Below are positions 17,563 through 26,343 of a DNA stretch of 64,000 nt, one piece after another. Below the pieces are notes generated by a model that searched no databases, was not told the origin of the DNA, and worked only from the letters and a program-made list of their open reading frames with translations. The stretch spans positions 959,379 through 1,023,378 of the forward strand of contig NZ_JAPDHX010000001.1 in assembly GCF_025972045.1 (NCBI RefSeq), in the 5' to 3' direction. The number at the start of each line of letters is the position of its first letter. Position 1 is the first letter of the stretch. Source of the stretch: Micropruina sonneratiae. GTDB taxonomy: Bacteria > Actinomycetota > Actinomycetes > Propionibacteriales > Propionibacteriaceae. The translations under genes were made by a program, and so were the position numbers.

Positions 17563-17612
17563 AAGAACCGTCCCCTCGGCCCTGCGGACCGGGGGGACGG
17601 TTCTTTTCGGTC
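17563..17612 (+). terminator. Rho-independent terminator of ffh formed by a GGGGACGGTTCC-type repeat pair
   Basis: AAGAACCGTCCCC (17563-17575) pairs perfectly with GGGGACGGTTCTT (17593-17605), followed by TT. The loop contains GGCCCTGCGGACC. A 13-bp GC-rich stem with a U run is a classical intrinsic terminator. The stem arms belong to the dispersed repeat family described below. Confidence 0.75.
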
Positions 17613-17650
17613 CGCTTCCGGACCGGCGGGACGGTTCTCGCCGTCCCTGG
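17565..17650. repeat. Dispersed GGGGACGGTTCC repeat cluster (three cores)
   Basis: Cores lie at 17565-17575 (inverted), 17593-17605 and 17628-17637, the second flanked by GCGGACCG and CGGTCCGC. The same unit occurs at 19.73, 26.34-26.44, 46.16 and 48.14-48.18 kb. Confidence 0.75.
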
Positions 17651-17668
17651 ACAGCGCCTCGACCGCTC

Positions 17669-18364
17669 TCAGTCGGTTGCGAAGACGCGGACCGCAACCT
17701 GGACGCCCGCGCGGGTGAAGCCGAGCCGGCGGGCCAGTCTCGCCGACGCTGCGTTGCCGGCGCGGGAGCGCCACTGCGCGAGCCTGCCGGACGCGATCGC
17801 CTCGGCCACCGCCCGCGCGGCCGCGGCGTCGGCGAACCCCCGTCCCCGCGACGCCGGCGCGGCCAGGACGCCGAGGTGGGCCAGGTCTCCCCATTCGGCG
17901 TACCCCGCAGCGGCCGCCGCCCGGCCGTCGTCGTCCACCGCGACCCATAGCTCGGGCATCGACTCCAACCCGCTCTCGGTCCAGTCGTCCTCGGAGCAGG
18001 CTGCCCGGAGCTCGTCGAGCTCGGCCGCGGTGGCCGGGTGGGTCGGCTGCTGCAGCGTGGGCGCGGTCGCCGTCTGGTTCCACGAGCCGTTGAACCACAG
18101 GTCGGCGGTGCCGATCGGCTCGCAGCCGACCTCTGCCAGAGCCGAGGCCAATGCGTCGGCGTCGACCGGCACCGCAGGTTCCAGCACCCGCAACTCCTGA
18201 GCAAGCCCGGGCGGGCAGACCGCCACCCACGCCTCGCCGAGGGCGACGACCACCACACTGTCCAGGCCTTCGCGCTCGCGCACCGTGACCGCGTCGCCGG
18301 CGAAGTCCTCCGCCGGCACCCGCAAACGCTGCGCCCACGCGGCGGCGACGCGTGCCCGATCCAT
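17669..18364 (-). CDS. GNAT family N-acetyltransferase
   Basis: A 231-residue protein whose C-terminal half (about 120-225) is a GNAT fold: LWVAVDDDGRAAAAAGYAEW, then the acetyl-CoA-binding LGVLAAPASRGRGFADAA motif (R-G-R-G-F, near 170-185) and QWRSRAGNAASARLARRLGF. The N-terminal half is less conserved and may bind the acceptor. ATG at 18364 has TAGGGT (18376-18371) 6 nt upstream, so it is probably leaderless. The acceptor is unknown. Confidence 0.87.
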   Translation of the reverse strand: MDRARVAAAWAQRLRVPAEDFAGDAVTVREREGLDSVVVVALGEAWVAVCPPGLAQELRVLEPAVPVDADALASALAEVGCEPIGTADLWFNGSWNQTATAPTLQQPTHPATAAELDELRAACSEDDWTESGLESMPELWVAVDDDGRAAAAAGYAEWGDLAHLGVLAAPASRGRGFADAAAARAVAEAIASGRLAQWRSRAGNAASARLARRLGFTRAGVQVAVRVFATD

Positions 18365-18508
18365 GCCCTCACCCTACGGACCGGCCGCCGCCCGAAACAC
18401 GCTTGGTCGGGCACCGTCTTCTTCACCCGAGGCGGCCCAGGTGTCGCAGGCGGGACGGATCGCCCGGCACCGCCCGGATGGACCGTTGGCGAGTGCCATG
18501 ATCGACTC

Positions 18509-19711
18509 ATGACCCACAGCCACAGCCACGACATGCCCCCCGGCCTCGGGCCGCTGACGTCGCTGACCCACACCCACGACGGGCACACCCACACCCACGT
18601 GCGGGCCGAAGTGCCGGCCGGGCCGCCGCAGCGGCTGCACCTCGCCGGCGTGATCCTGCCCGAGGGTGAGCACCGCGACCTGTGGCTGCACGACGGGGTG
18701 ATCAGCTTCGAGCCGGTCGCCGACGCGATCACCATCGCCACCGACGGCTGGATCATGCCGGGGCTGGTGGACGCCCACTGTCACGTGGGCCTCGAATCGC
18801 ACGGGGCGGTGAGCGAAGAGCGTGCCGAGCAGCATGCGATCACCGACCGCGAGGTTGGCACCCTGCTCATCCGCGACGCCGGTTCCCCACTCGATACCCG
18901 CTTCCTGCAGGATCGTGAGGACCTGCCCACGATCATCCGGGCCGGACGCCACATCGCCCGCCCCAAGCGCTACTCGCGGAACTTCGCCGAGGAGGTGGAG
19001 CCCGACGAGCTGGTGGACGAGGTGGTCACCCAGGCCGAACGTGGGGACGGCTGGGTCAAGATCGTGGGCGACTGGATCGACCGGGACGCCGGCGACCTGA
19101 CTCCGCTGTGGCCGGTCGACGTGGCGAAGGCGGCCATCGAGGCGGCCCACGAGCACGGCGCCCGGGTCACCGCGCACTGCTTCGACGAGCGCTCGGTGAG
19201 TGAACTGGTGGAGGCCGGCATCGACGGCATCGAGCACGGCACGGGGCTCGACGACGAGACCATCGCGGCCATGGCCGAGAACGGCACCTCGCTGGTGCCG
19301 ACCATGGTCAACCTGGAGAACTTCCCGACGTTCGCGGCCGCCGGTGAGGCCAAGTTCCCGCGCTACGCCGCCCACATCATGGCGCTGTACGAGCGACGGT
19401 TCGAGACGATGGGCAAGGCGGTGGACGCAGGCGTCCCGGTCTTCGCCGGCACCGACGCGGGCGGCGTCCACGGGCACGGGCTGATCGCCGGCGAGATCGA
19501 ACTGCTCGCCAAGGTGGGGGGCAACGACTTCGCCCTGGGCGCTGCGTCCTGGAACGCGCGTCGCTGGCTGGGTCACCCGGGCATCGAGGAGGGCGCGCCG
19601 GCCGACATCGTGGTCTTCGCCGACGACCCCCGCACGAACATCTCGGTGGTCCGCGAACCGGTGCTGATCATCCTCAACGGTCGCGTCGTGGGCGGTTCGG
19701 CGGCGTCCTGA
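18509..19711 (+). CDS. Amidohydrolase family metal-dependent hydrolase with His-rich N-terminus
   Basis: A 400-residue amidohydrolase-superfamily TIM-barrel enzyme. The metal motif DAHCHVG (His90, His92) is followed by VTAHCFDE and GIEHGTG histidine motifs and GTDAGG, the usual metal and catalytic set. The first 30 residues contain eight histidines in HSHSH, HTHDGHTHTH runs, like a metal-storage or chaperone tail. Substrate unknown; the closest groups are imidazolonepropionase- or prolidase-like. ATG at 18509 was chosen because it starts the family domain; the frame is open far upstream. CATGAT lies 6 nt before it. Confidence 0.85.
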   Translation: MTHSHSHDMPPGLGPLTSLTHTHDGHTHTHVRAEVPAGPPQRLHLAGVILPEGEHRDLWLHDGVISFEPVADAITIATDGWIMPGLVDAHCHVGLESHGAVSEERAEQHAITDREVGTLLIRDAGSPLDTRFLQDREDLPTIIRAGRHIARPKRYSRNFAEEVEPDELVDEVVTQAERGDGWVKIVGDWIDRDAGDLTPLWPVDVAKAAIEAAHEHGARVTAHCFDERSVSELVEAGIDGIEHGTGLDDETIAAMAENGTSLVPTMVNLENFPTFAAAGEAKFPRYAAHIMALYERRFETMGKAVDAGVPVFAGTDAGGVHGHGLIAGEIELLAKVGGNDFALGAASWNARRWLGHPGIEEGAPADIVVFADDPRTNISVVREPVLIILNGRVVGGSAAS

Positions 19712-19728
19712 CCCGGGTGGCCTGCAAT

Positions 19729-19740
19729 GGAACCGTCCCC
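19729..19740. repeat. Single inverted copy of the GGGGACGGTTCC repeat
   Basis: GGAACCGTCCCC lies immediately before the TAGCGT box of the YcaQ-like gene, so the repeat occupies the promoter spacer. Confidence 0.6.
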
Positions 19741-19752
19741 TAGCGTCGACGC

Positions 19753-20850
19753 ATGGAACCGCACCGGTTGAGCCGGACCGACGCGCGCCGGATCGCCGTC
19801 CGCGCGCAGTTGCTGGACGCCGAACGCCCGGCCCTGGTGGCCGAGGTCGTCGACGAACTCACCGTGCTCAACATCGACCCCACCAACGCCATCGCCCCCA
19901 GCGAGGACCACATCCTGTACAGCCGGCTGGGGGCAGGCTACGAACCGGCACACCTGGTCGAGGCGTTCGAGGACGTCCGGAGCGTCTTCGAATACGACGG
20001 CATGTACCGCTCGGCCGCAGACCTGTCGCTGTACCGGGCGATCATGCGGCGTCCACTGAAGTACCAGCAGACGCGCGACTGGATGGCCGCCAACGAGCGG
20101 TTCCACCACGACGTGATCGCCCTGATCGCCGAGCGCGGCCCGGTGCCGACCGGTGAGATCCCCGACACCGCGCAGCAGGCCTGGGGTTCGACCGGCTGGA
20201 CCAACAACCGCAACGTCACGCAGATGCTCGAGATCCTGGTGCGGCTGGGTGAGGTCGCGATCGCCGGCCGCCGGGGCCGCGAACGACTGTGGGAGCTCGC
20301 CGAGCGCTGGTACCCGGCCACCGAACAGGTCCCGGACGCCGAGGTGGACGCCCGCCGCAGCGAACGACGGCTGGGAGCGCTCGGGCTCGCCCGCAGCAAA
20401 CAGACCGAGGTGCCGCTGGAGCGGATGGACGTCGGCGCCGCCGGCGAACCTGCGGTGGTGGAGGGCGTGGACGGCGTCTGGCGGGTCGACCCGGTGGGAT
20501 TGGCCGAGCTCGGCCGCCCGTTCGAGGGCCGCACCGTGCTGCTGTCGCCGTTCGACCGGCTGGTCTTCGACCGCGCCCGCGCCGAGGCCATCTTCGGCTT
20601 CGAGTACGTGCTCGAGATGTACAAGCCGGCAGCCAAGCGACGCTGGGGGTATTTCGCCCTGCCGATCCTGCGCGGCGACGAACTCATCGGGAAGCTGGAC
20701 GCCAAGGCCGACCGCAAGAAGGGCGTGCTGAACGTGAACGCCGTGCACCGCGACACCGACTGGTCCCGCGCGGCCGAGCACGACGTCCGGGCCGAGATCG
20801 TGGCGCTCGCCGACTGGCTGGGGCTTGAGCTCGTCGAACCAGGCGAGTGA
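19753..20850 (+). CDS. YcaQ/AlkX-like winged-helix protein (HTH_42, possible DNA glycosylase)
   Basis: A 365-residue member of the winged-helix HTH_42 superfamily, which includes the interstrand-crosslink glycosylases AlkZ and YcaQ. It has RRIAVRAQLL at the N-terminus, TNAIAPSEDHILYSRLG (44-60), repeated winged-helix units and the conserved LLSPFDRLVFDRARAEAIFGFEYVLEMYKP block near 260. At the position where YcaQ proteins carry the catalytic Gln-x-Asp, this one reads Asn40-Ile-Asp42 by my alignment from memory. Activity is therefore uncertain. TAGCGT lies 6 nt before ATG, so the mRNA is probably leaderless. Confidence 0.8.
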   Translation: MEPHRLSRTDARRIAVRAQLLDAERPALVAEVVDELTVLNIDPTNAIAPSEDHILYSRLGAGYEPAHLVEAFEDVRSVFEYDGMYRSAADLSLYRAIMRRPLKYQQTRDWMAANERFHHDVIALIAERGPVPTGEIPDTAQQAWGSTGWTNNRNVTQMLEILVRLGEVAIAGRRGRERLWELAERWYPATEQVPDAEVDARRSERRLGALGLARSKQTEVPLERMDVGAAGEPAVVEGVDGVWRVDPVGLAELGRPFEGRTVLLSPFDRLVFDRARAEAIFGFEYVLEMYKPAAKRRWGYFALPILRGDELIGKLDAKADRKKGVLNVNAVHRDTDWSRAAEHDVRAEIVALADWLGLELVEPGE

Positions 20851-20971
20851 GGGCGGCCTGCGTCATCCGGGTCTCGACAGGCCCTACCCGCAACACTCCT
20901 CCCCGGCCTGCCCCGAATCTGCGCCGGGTCCCAGGGGCTGGCCTGACGCCACACCACCCCGAGTCCCGGCA

Positions 20972-21079
20972 GGTCGTTCTCAGCAACGCCCACTGGTTTC
21001 GAGAAGGGCGACTGCTTTCATGTCACAACACGAAAGTAGCTTCGGTTCCTGCCAGTAGTCGGCGTTGCAGAGAACGACC
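20972..21079. repeat. 108-bp imperfect inverted repeat (MITE-like or structured RNA)
   Basis: GGTCGTTCTCAGCAACGCC (20972-20990) matches the reverse complement of 21061-21079 at 18 of 19 positions. Inner pairs ACTGG/CCAGT and CTTTC/GAAAG extend the hairpin. The interior is clearly lower in GC than its surroundings. It is the only structure in the 293-bp gap between the YcaQ-like gene and the TIR gene, which converge on it. It could be a small inverted-repeat element, a bidirectional terminator or an RNA. No flanking target duplication was seen. Confidence 0.6.
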
Positions 21080-21143
21080 GCCTCCTGTTCGCAAGGGCAT
21101 GATCGGCAGGATCGACCGACGCCAGGCTCGGCCGGCGATCGGG

Positions 21144-23939
21144 TCAGCGGCAGGACAAGTCCTCCGGCACCGCACCGCCGACCAGGGTGCGCCAGTCGTC
21201 GGCGCTGAGGTTCCCGCCCGAGGTGCGGCAGGCGGTGGCGACCAGCGACTCCGGGTCAAGCCGGGTCGACACGGCGCGGCCGGACGCGCTGTCGTCGCCC
21301 TTCGCCTCGAACACCATGACCAGCGCGGACGCGTCCGGGCTCAGCGTCACCCCGTGCCGGACGGCCTCCCAACCCGCGGGTAGCGCCACCGTCCCCAGCA
21401 GCGTCTCGGCCGCTGCGTCGTACAGTGCGATGCCGAGATCGGTGGGGATGGCCACCAGACCGTCCGCCTCGGACATCGCACCCGTGGTCTGCACGGTGAA
21501 GCGGCCCGGCAGCTGCCGCTGCAGAGCCCCGGTGAGTGGGTCGCGGCGTTCGATGGTTCCCGAGTTCTGTCGGACCCACAGCGAACCCCGGGCGAACAGC
21601 GTCCGGCTGACGTCCTGACCGGGCTCGGCCAGCGTGAACCGGTCCGCTCCCGTGGCCGCGTCGACCACCCGCACCCCGGTCAGGCCGTCCTGCGGGGTGA
21701 ACGCGACGCTCGCCAGGTCCTCGCTGATCGCCGCGTCGAACCAGTTCGCCTCTCCCGGCGGAACCGTCACCTCGGCCAGCAGTGCGCCGGTCCGGAGCTC
21801 GTAACGCCCGATGTGGCCGTCCGCTCCGACGACCAGCACGGTGTTCTGGTCGCCGGAGACCCGCAGGTTCACGATCCGGTCATCCGGACGCCCGATCGCC
21901 CAGCCGACCACGCCGTCGGGCAGACCGGGCAGGACACCGCGCAGGGTGCCCTCGGACGCGCCCGGGGTGACCAGCAGGACCGTCCCGTCCGGCAGCCACA
22001 CCGGCGGGGCGAACTCCCCGACCAACTCACTCGGGTGGTACTCGGCCAGGAGGAAGCCTGAGCGCCCCGGCACGCCGCCGATGCTGAGCCTGCTCCGCTC
22101 GCCGTCGCGCACCGCCATCGTCGTGCCGTCCGGCGACACCGCCACCGTCGGCGACCCGCAGGCCGTGCAGGAGCCGGCCAGGTCGAGCGGCGCCATCGCC
22201 GACGACCGGCCGATCGCGTCCGGGTCCCACAGGCTCAGGTCCGAACCGGACGCGGCAACGAGACGAGCGTACCGGCCGAGGAACAGCAGGCCCCCTGCAT
22301 TGACCTCGGTGGTGCCGACGAAGACCCGGGGCGGGTCGGCCGAGTGGCCGTAACCCGCGGGATCGCTGGTGGCGCGGACCTTGGCCAGGTGGATGCCGGA
22401 CGCATCGGCGACCGCCAGCAGGGTGCCGTCGTGGTTCAGCGCGGATGCGGTCTCATTGGCCATCGGCACGACCGCGTAGCGCTCCGGTTCATCCTGGTCG
22501 GTATGCACGCGCCACACTCGCACCTCACTGGACCCGTTCGTGGCGGTGGCGAAGCGGCCGTCTGCGGAGATCCGGCCGGCAATCGGGCGGGCGCCGTAGA
22601 AGATGACGCCCTCGGCCAGCAGGTCGAAGGCTGGAAAGCTCCGGGTCTCGGAGTGGGGACCGGCGAGCAGCACCTGATCGTTCCCGATGAACTGCAGCGT
22701 CAGCGTGCTGTTGTTGTCCGCCTCGGCCGGGTCGGGCACGGTGCGTTGGCTGCGGGCCGCCAGGTCGACCAGCGTCACCATCGACGACTCACCGGTACTG
22801 GCCACGATGATCCCGGAGCCGGCCGGGTTGACGGCGACCAACTGCGGTTGCTGGCCCTCGGGTAGGGCGACACTGCCGAGCTGGTCGCCGGTCGCGACGT
22901 AGACGCCGGTGCCGTCGACGGCGGCCACGATCGTGCCGTCGTCACTGATCCCGACCTGGCGGATTCTCTGCGGCATCGTGAACCGGGCGATCGGTGCGGC
23001 GGCGGCGACGTCCCAGCTGAACACCTGTCCGTCGGCAAGCCCGACCGCGACGAACCGCCCGCTGCCGGATGACTCGACGCTGGTGATCGCGGCCGGGAAG
23101 GTCAGGAACCGGCGCAGCGCCGGGCTCGCCAGGCCGGCCCTGAGCAGCGCGGCCCTGGTCTCCGCCGTCGGGTCGGTGCGGTAGGCCTGAGCGGCCAGCA
23201 GCTGGGCGCGGCGCAGGTCCCGGCTGAGCAGCGAATCCGACGTGGCGCCCAGTTGTCTCGCCAGCAACGCGTTCGCCTGTCGCAGCACTTCGTTGCGTTG
23301 GGCGATGGCCAGGACGCTCGCCACGATCGCGGCGATCAGCAGCAGCGACAGGGTCCCGATGGCCGCCCGGGCCAGCCGCCAGCTGCGCTTGTGCTGGGCG
23401 ACGTCCTCACCCAGCAGCTCGTCGCGGGGGATGCCGCGGATCGCCGAGGCCAGGTCGGCGACCTTTTCCTTGAACCGCGGGTCGGACGGCCCCGACGACC
23501 CCGGCGCGTCGAACCAGCTCAGGTCCGTCCACCGCGGCTCCTCCCGGAACGCGCCGCGCAGCGGAGCGGGCACGCAGTCGGTGGCCGCGGAGAAGTCGTT
23601 GCGGACGCGGTCCCAGCCCAGCGTCCCCTCGTCGTGCACCAGCAGGATGCCGGCGGCGTCCTTGTGCCGCAGCCACCATCCGATCTCGTTGGCGACGTAC
23701 TCGGAGCGCGCCGCGGCGGGGGAGAGCAGCACCACCAGCCAGCGCGCCTCACGCAGGCCCTCTTCGATCGTGGACCACAGCCCGGGGTTGGCCGACATCG
23801 ACGAGTCGTCGCGGAACACCCGTACGGTCCGCAGCCGGTACCACGGCTTGGCGAAGGTCTGGATCGCGGTTTGCAGCTTCTGCGCCTCCAGGGTGGACGC
23901 CGAACGCGCGTAGGAGATGAAGGCGTCCCACTGCGCCAT
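21144..23939 (-). CDS. TIR domain - transmembrane - beta-propeller protein
   Basis: A 931-residue protein. Residues 1-150 are a TIR domain: DAFISYAR (5-12), RVFRDDSSMSA (40-50), LVVLLSPAAARSEYVANEIGWWL (from 68), with Glu85 at the place of the NADase glutamate. One membrane helix follows (about 190-212), then a short helical segment (QLGATSDSLLSRDLRRAQLLAAQAYRTDP region). Residues 280 to about 900 form a WD40-like propeller. The C-terminal ACRTSGGNLSADDW motif is typical of actinobacterial STAND/WD40 signalling proteins. ATG at 23939 has a GGGAGGT Shine-Dalgarno sequence. TIR enzymes often act in anti-phage or stress signalling; that role here is inferred. Confidence 0.88.
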   Translation of the reverse strand: MAQWDAFISYARSASTLEAQKLQTAIQTFAKPWYRLRTVRVFRDDSSMSANPGLWSTIEEGLREARWLVVLLSPAAARSEYVANEIGWWLRHKDAAGILLVHDEGTLGWDRVRNDFSAATDCVPAPLRGAFREEPRWTDLSWFDAPGSSGPSDPRFKEKVADLASAIRGIPRDELLGEDVAQHKRSWRLARAAIGTLSLLLIAAIVASVLAIAQRNEVLRQANALLARQLGATSDSLLSRDLRRAQLLAAQAYRTDPTAETRAALLRAGLASPALRRFLTFPAAITSVESSGSGRFVAVGLADGQVFSWDVAAAAPIARFTMPQRIRQVGISDDGTIVAAVDGTGVYVATGDQLGSVALPEGQQPQLVAVNPAGSGIIVASTGESSMVTLVDLAARSQRTVPDPAEADNNSTLTLQFIGNDQVLLAGPHSETRSFPAFDLLAEGVIFYGARPIAGRISADGRFATATNGSSEVRVWRVHTDQDEPERYAVVPMANETASALNHDGTLLAVADASGIHLAKVRATSDPAGYGHSADPPRVFVGTTEVNAGGLLFLGRYARLVAASGSDLSLWDPDAIGRSSAMAPLDLAGSCTACGSPTVAVSPDGTTMAVRDGERSRLSIGGVPGRSGFLLAEYHPSELVGEFAPPVWLPDGTVLLVTPGASEGTLRGVLPGLPDGVVGWAIGRPDDRIVNLRVSGDQNTVLVVGADGHIGRYELRTGALLAEVTVPPGEANWFDAAISEDLASVAFTPQDGLTGVRVVDAATGADRFTLAEPGQDVSRTLFARGSLWVRQNSGTIERRDPLTGALQRQLPGRFTVQTTGAMSEADGLVAIPTDLGIALYDAAAETLLGTVALPAGWEAVRHGVTLSPDASALVMVFEAKGDDSASGRAVSTRLDPESLVATACRTSGGNLSADDWRTLVGGAVPEDLSCR

Positions 23940-24364
23940 CGCCGACCTCCCCCCGATGGGCTGGCGGCAGGATAGCCGAGGGGTTGCGGCCGCGGGTATG
24001 GCGTGGACGGCTGGTGGCCGACCGTGCCCGCCCCCCGCCCTCCCAACCACCGAGCGCTCGCGAAGGTTGGCGAGCGCTCAGTAGTTGGGCGAGCGCGGAG
24101 GACCGGCGCCGCCCCAGGTGACGAGATAGCGTCGGTGGGCGGGCGTCGGAGACTGCTCCGCGCAGTGCGCCCAGCCGCCCGGTTCGCGGATTGCGGGCCC
24201 GTTCTGGCACAATGTCAGGCGCGTCGTCCGCGTCCGGTGCCCTCTCAACGCCGGTCCGTGCGATTCACCCGAGGCCCGTGCCCATTCCCCACAGTGGGGG
24301 CTGGCTTCACCCGTCCAGCCTGGCAGTCGTTGCCCAGGCTTTCCCACAGGAGAACTCCACACAC
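23940..24364. other. 425-bp intergenic region with the likely rpsP promoter
   Basis: No credible coding sequence is seen between the TIR gene (minus) and rpsP (plus). TGGCACAAT (24205-24213) is an extended -10-like element; no good -35 at standard spacing was found. AGGAGA at 24348-24353 is the rpsP Shine-Dalgarno sequence. A repeated GCGAGCGCTC/GCGAGCGC motif lies around 24052-24095. Confidence 0.45.
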
Positions 24365-24793
24365 GTGGCTACCAAGATTCGTCTGAAGCGGCTCGGCAAG
24401 ATCCGCTCCCCGCACTACCGCATCGTCGTCATGGACTCGCGCACCAAGCGCGACGGCCGGGCGATCGAGGAGATCGGCCTCTACCAGCCGAAGAGCGACC
24501 CGTCGGTCATCCAGATCAACTCCGAGCGGGCCCAGTACTGGCTCGGTGTCGGCGCCCAGCCCACCGAGGCCGTCGTCGCCATCCTGAAGCGCTCCGGCGA
24601 CTGGCAGAAGTTCACCGGCGACGCCTCGCCGGAGGGCATCGACCCGCAGCCCGAGAAGGCCGACAAGGTCGCCCGGTTCAACGCCGCGCTGGCCGAGGCC
24701 GACGATCAGCCCTCGACGGCCGCGATCAGCACCGGCAAGAAGAAGGCCGCCGAGGCTGACGAGGCCGAGGCCGAGACCACCGACGAGGCCTGA
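24365..24793 (+). CDS. rpsP: 30S ribosomal protein S16 (bS16)
   Basis: The 142-residue product begins [21 protein letters not shown], the bS16 signature, with [14 protein letters not shown] downstream. The last 45 residues are an Ala/Glu/Lys/Thr-rich extension common in actinobacteria. GTG at 24365 was chosen from the protein start; the frame is open upstream. It is the first gene of rpsP-khpA-rimM-trmD. The stop overlaps the khpA ATG by 1 bp. Confidence 0.97.
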   Translation: MATKIRLKRLGKIRSPHYRIVVMDSRTKRDGRAIEEIGLYQPKSDPSVIQINSERAQYWLGVGAQPTEAVVAILKRSGDWQKFTGDASPEGIDPQPEKADKVARFNAALAEADDQPSTAAISTGKKKAAEADEAEAETTDEA

Positions 24794-25050
24794 TGATCGC
24801 CGACGCGTTGGAGCACCTGGTCCGCGGACTGGTGTCCAACCCCGACGACGTCCGGGTCTCCGACTCCGACCGGCGCCGGCCGCGGACCCTCGAGGTCCGC
24901 GTCCACCCCGAGGACATCGGCAAGGTGATCGGTCGCCAGGGCCGCACGGCCAGCGCTCTGCGCACCGTCGTCGGCGCCCTCGCCGGGCGTGAGACGATCC
25001 GCGTCGATTTCGTCGACGTCGACCGGCGCCAGCGTTCCCGCCGCCGCTGA
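24793..25050 (+). CDS. khpA: KH-domain RNA-binding protein KhpA
   Basis: An 85-residue single type II KH domain. The RNA-binding GxxG loop is GRQG within KVIGRQGRTASALRTVV. Basic C-terminal RRQRSRRR tail. KhpA pairs with KhpB/Jag in RNA binding and cell elongation in Gram-positives. It sits between rpsP and rimM, the usual position, and overlaps rpsP by 1 bp. Confidence 0.93.
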   Translation: MIADALEHLVRGLVSNPDDVRVSDSDRRRPRTLEVRVHPEDIGKVIGRQGRTASALRTVVGALAGRETIRVDFVDVDRRQRSRRR

Positions 25051-25064
25051 ACCATCGATCGATC

Positions 25065-25094
25065 GGACGCCCCTGAGCTCGCTCGGGGGCGTCC
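25065..25094 (+). terminator. GC-rich hairpin between khpA and rimM
   Basis: GGACGCCCC (25065-25073) pairs with GGGGCGTCC (25086-25094) across a 12-nt loop. There is no U tract; GGCATTCC follows and then the rimM Shine-Dalgarno sequence. It could attenuate read-through, or be a processing site that sets lower rimM-trmD levels. Confidence 0.5.
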
Positions 25095-25113
25095 GGCATT
25101 CCAGGAGGACGTC

Positions 25114-25629
25114 ATGAGCGACAGCGTCGAGGTGCTGGTCGGCACCATCGGTCGCCCCCACGGCCTGCGCGGCGACCTGACGGTCCGGTTGTCCAGTGAC
25201 TACCCCGACGAGCGCTTCGCGCCCGGCGCGACCCTGAACACGGGCGAAGCGGGCGGCGCGAGCCTCGAGGTGGTCGCGAGTCACTGGCAGGGAGACGTCC
25301 TGCTGGTCAGTTTTCGTGGCTACACCGACCGGTCCCGGGCCGAGACGCTGCGCGGCACCGAGTTGTGGGCGAGCGTCGAGCCCGGCGAGGACGCCGAGGG
25401 CGACTTCCACGACGCCGCGCTGGTCGGGTTGGCGGTGCGGGTCGGCGGCGCCGACGTTGGCCGGATAGCCTCGATCGTGCACAACCCGGCGCAGGACCTG
25501 CTCACCGTGCGGACGCCGTCCGGCGACTTCCTGGTGCCGTTCGTGTCGGCCCTGGTGCCGGTGGTCGATCTGGCCGGCGGCTTCGTCGAGGTGGTCGACC
25601 TGCCCGGACTGTTCGAGGAGACCCCATGA
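25114..25629 (+). CDS. rimM: Ribosome maturation factor RimM
   Basis: A 171-residue 30S assembly factor that binds S19 and helps 16S rRNA processing. The N-terminal RimM domain begins [23 protein letters not shown]; the PRC-barrel covers about 95-165 and ends [20 protein letters not shown]. Its AGGAGG Shine-Dalgarno sequence lies just after the hairpin. The stop overlaps the trmD start (ATGA). Confidence 0.95.
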   Translation: MSDSVEVLVGTIGRPHGLRGDLTVRLSSDYPDERFAPGATLNTGEAGGASLEVVASHWQGDVLLVSFRGYTDRSRAETLRGTELWASVEPGEDAEGDFHDAALVGLAVRVGGADVGRIASIVHNPAQDLLTVRTPSGDFLVPFVSALVPVVDLAGGFVEVVDLPGLFEETP

Positions 25630-26336
25630 AGCTCGACGTCGTCACCATCTTTCCCGAGTACTTCGCGCCACTGCAGCTGTCGCTGGTCGGCAAGGCGATC
25701 AACAAGGGCCTGCTCGACATCGCGGTGCACGACCTGCGGCGCTGGACGCACGACCGGCACCGCACCGTCGACGACACCCCCTACGGTGGGGGCCCCGGCA
25801 TGGTGATGAAGCCCGAGCCGTGGGGTGAGGCCCTGGATGAACTGCTCGCCCAGCCCGAGGTCGAGCACGACCAGCCGGTGCTGATCGTGCCCACGCCGTC
25901 CGGGACGCCGTTCAACCAGGCCATCGCCGCCGAGTGGGCCGCCGAGCGTCGGCTGATCTTCGCCTGCGGACGCTACGAGGGCATCGACGCCCGCGTCGTC
26001 GAGCATGCGGCGTCGCGGATGCGCACCGCCGAGGTCAGCCTCGGTGACTACGTGCTCAACGGCGGCGAGGTGGCTGCCCTGGCGATCATCGAGGCTGTGG
26101 TGAGGCTGCTGCCCGGCGTCATCGGCAACCCCGAGTCGCTGATCGAGGAGTCGCACGCGCCCGGCCAGGACAACTTGCTGGAGTACCCGGTCTACACCAA
26201 GCCGGAGACCTGGCGCGGGCTGGACGTCCCCGACGTACTGCTGTCCGGGCATCACGCGCAGGTGGCGACCTGGCGCCGGGAGCGCGCCGTCGAGCGGACC
26301 CGCGAGCGGCGTCCCGACCTGCTGCCGGACGCCTGA
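25626..26336 (+). CDS. trmD: tRNA (guanine(37)-N1)-methyltransferase
   Basis: A 236-residue SPOUT methyltransferase that makes m1G37 in tRNA and prevents frameshifting. It has [12 protein letters not shown] at the N-terminus, [12 protein letters not shown] (about 49-60), the knot motif [12 protein letters not shown] (113-124) and [28 protein letters not shown] (138 on). It is translationally coupled to rimM by a 4-bp overlap; the in-frame upstream ORF is a shadow of rimM. Confidence 0.97.
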   Translation: MKLDVVTIFPEYFAPLQLSLVGKAINKGLLDIAVHDLRRWTHDRHRTVDDTPYGGGPGMVMKPEPWGEALDELLAQPEVEHDQPVLIVPTPSGTPFNQAIAAEWAAERRLIFACGRYEGIDARVVEHAASRMRTAEVSLGDYVLNGGEVAALAIIEAVVRLLPGVIGNPESLIEESHAPGQDNLLEYPVYTKPETWRGLDVPDVLLSGHHAQVATWRRERAVERTRERRPDLLPDA

Positions 26337-26343
26337 CGATCAC

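Noticed and set aside
18038..18508. Upstream extension of the His-rich amidohydrolase
   Set aside because: It is antisense to the GNAT gene, and the domain starts at 18509.
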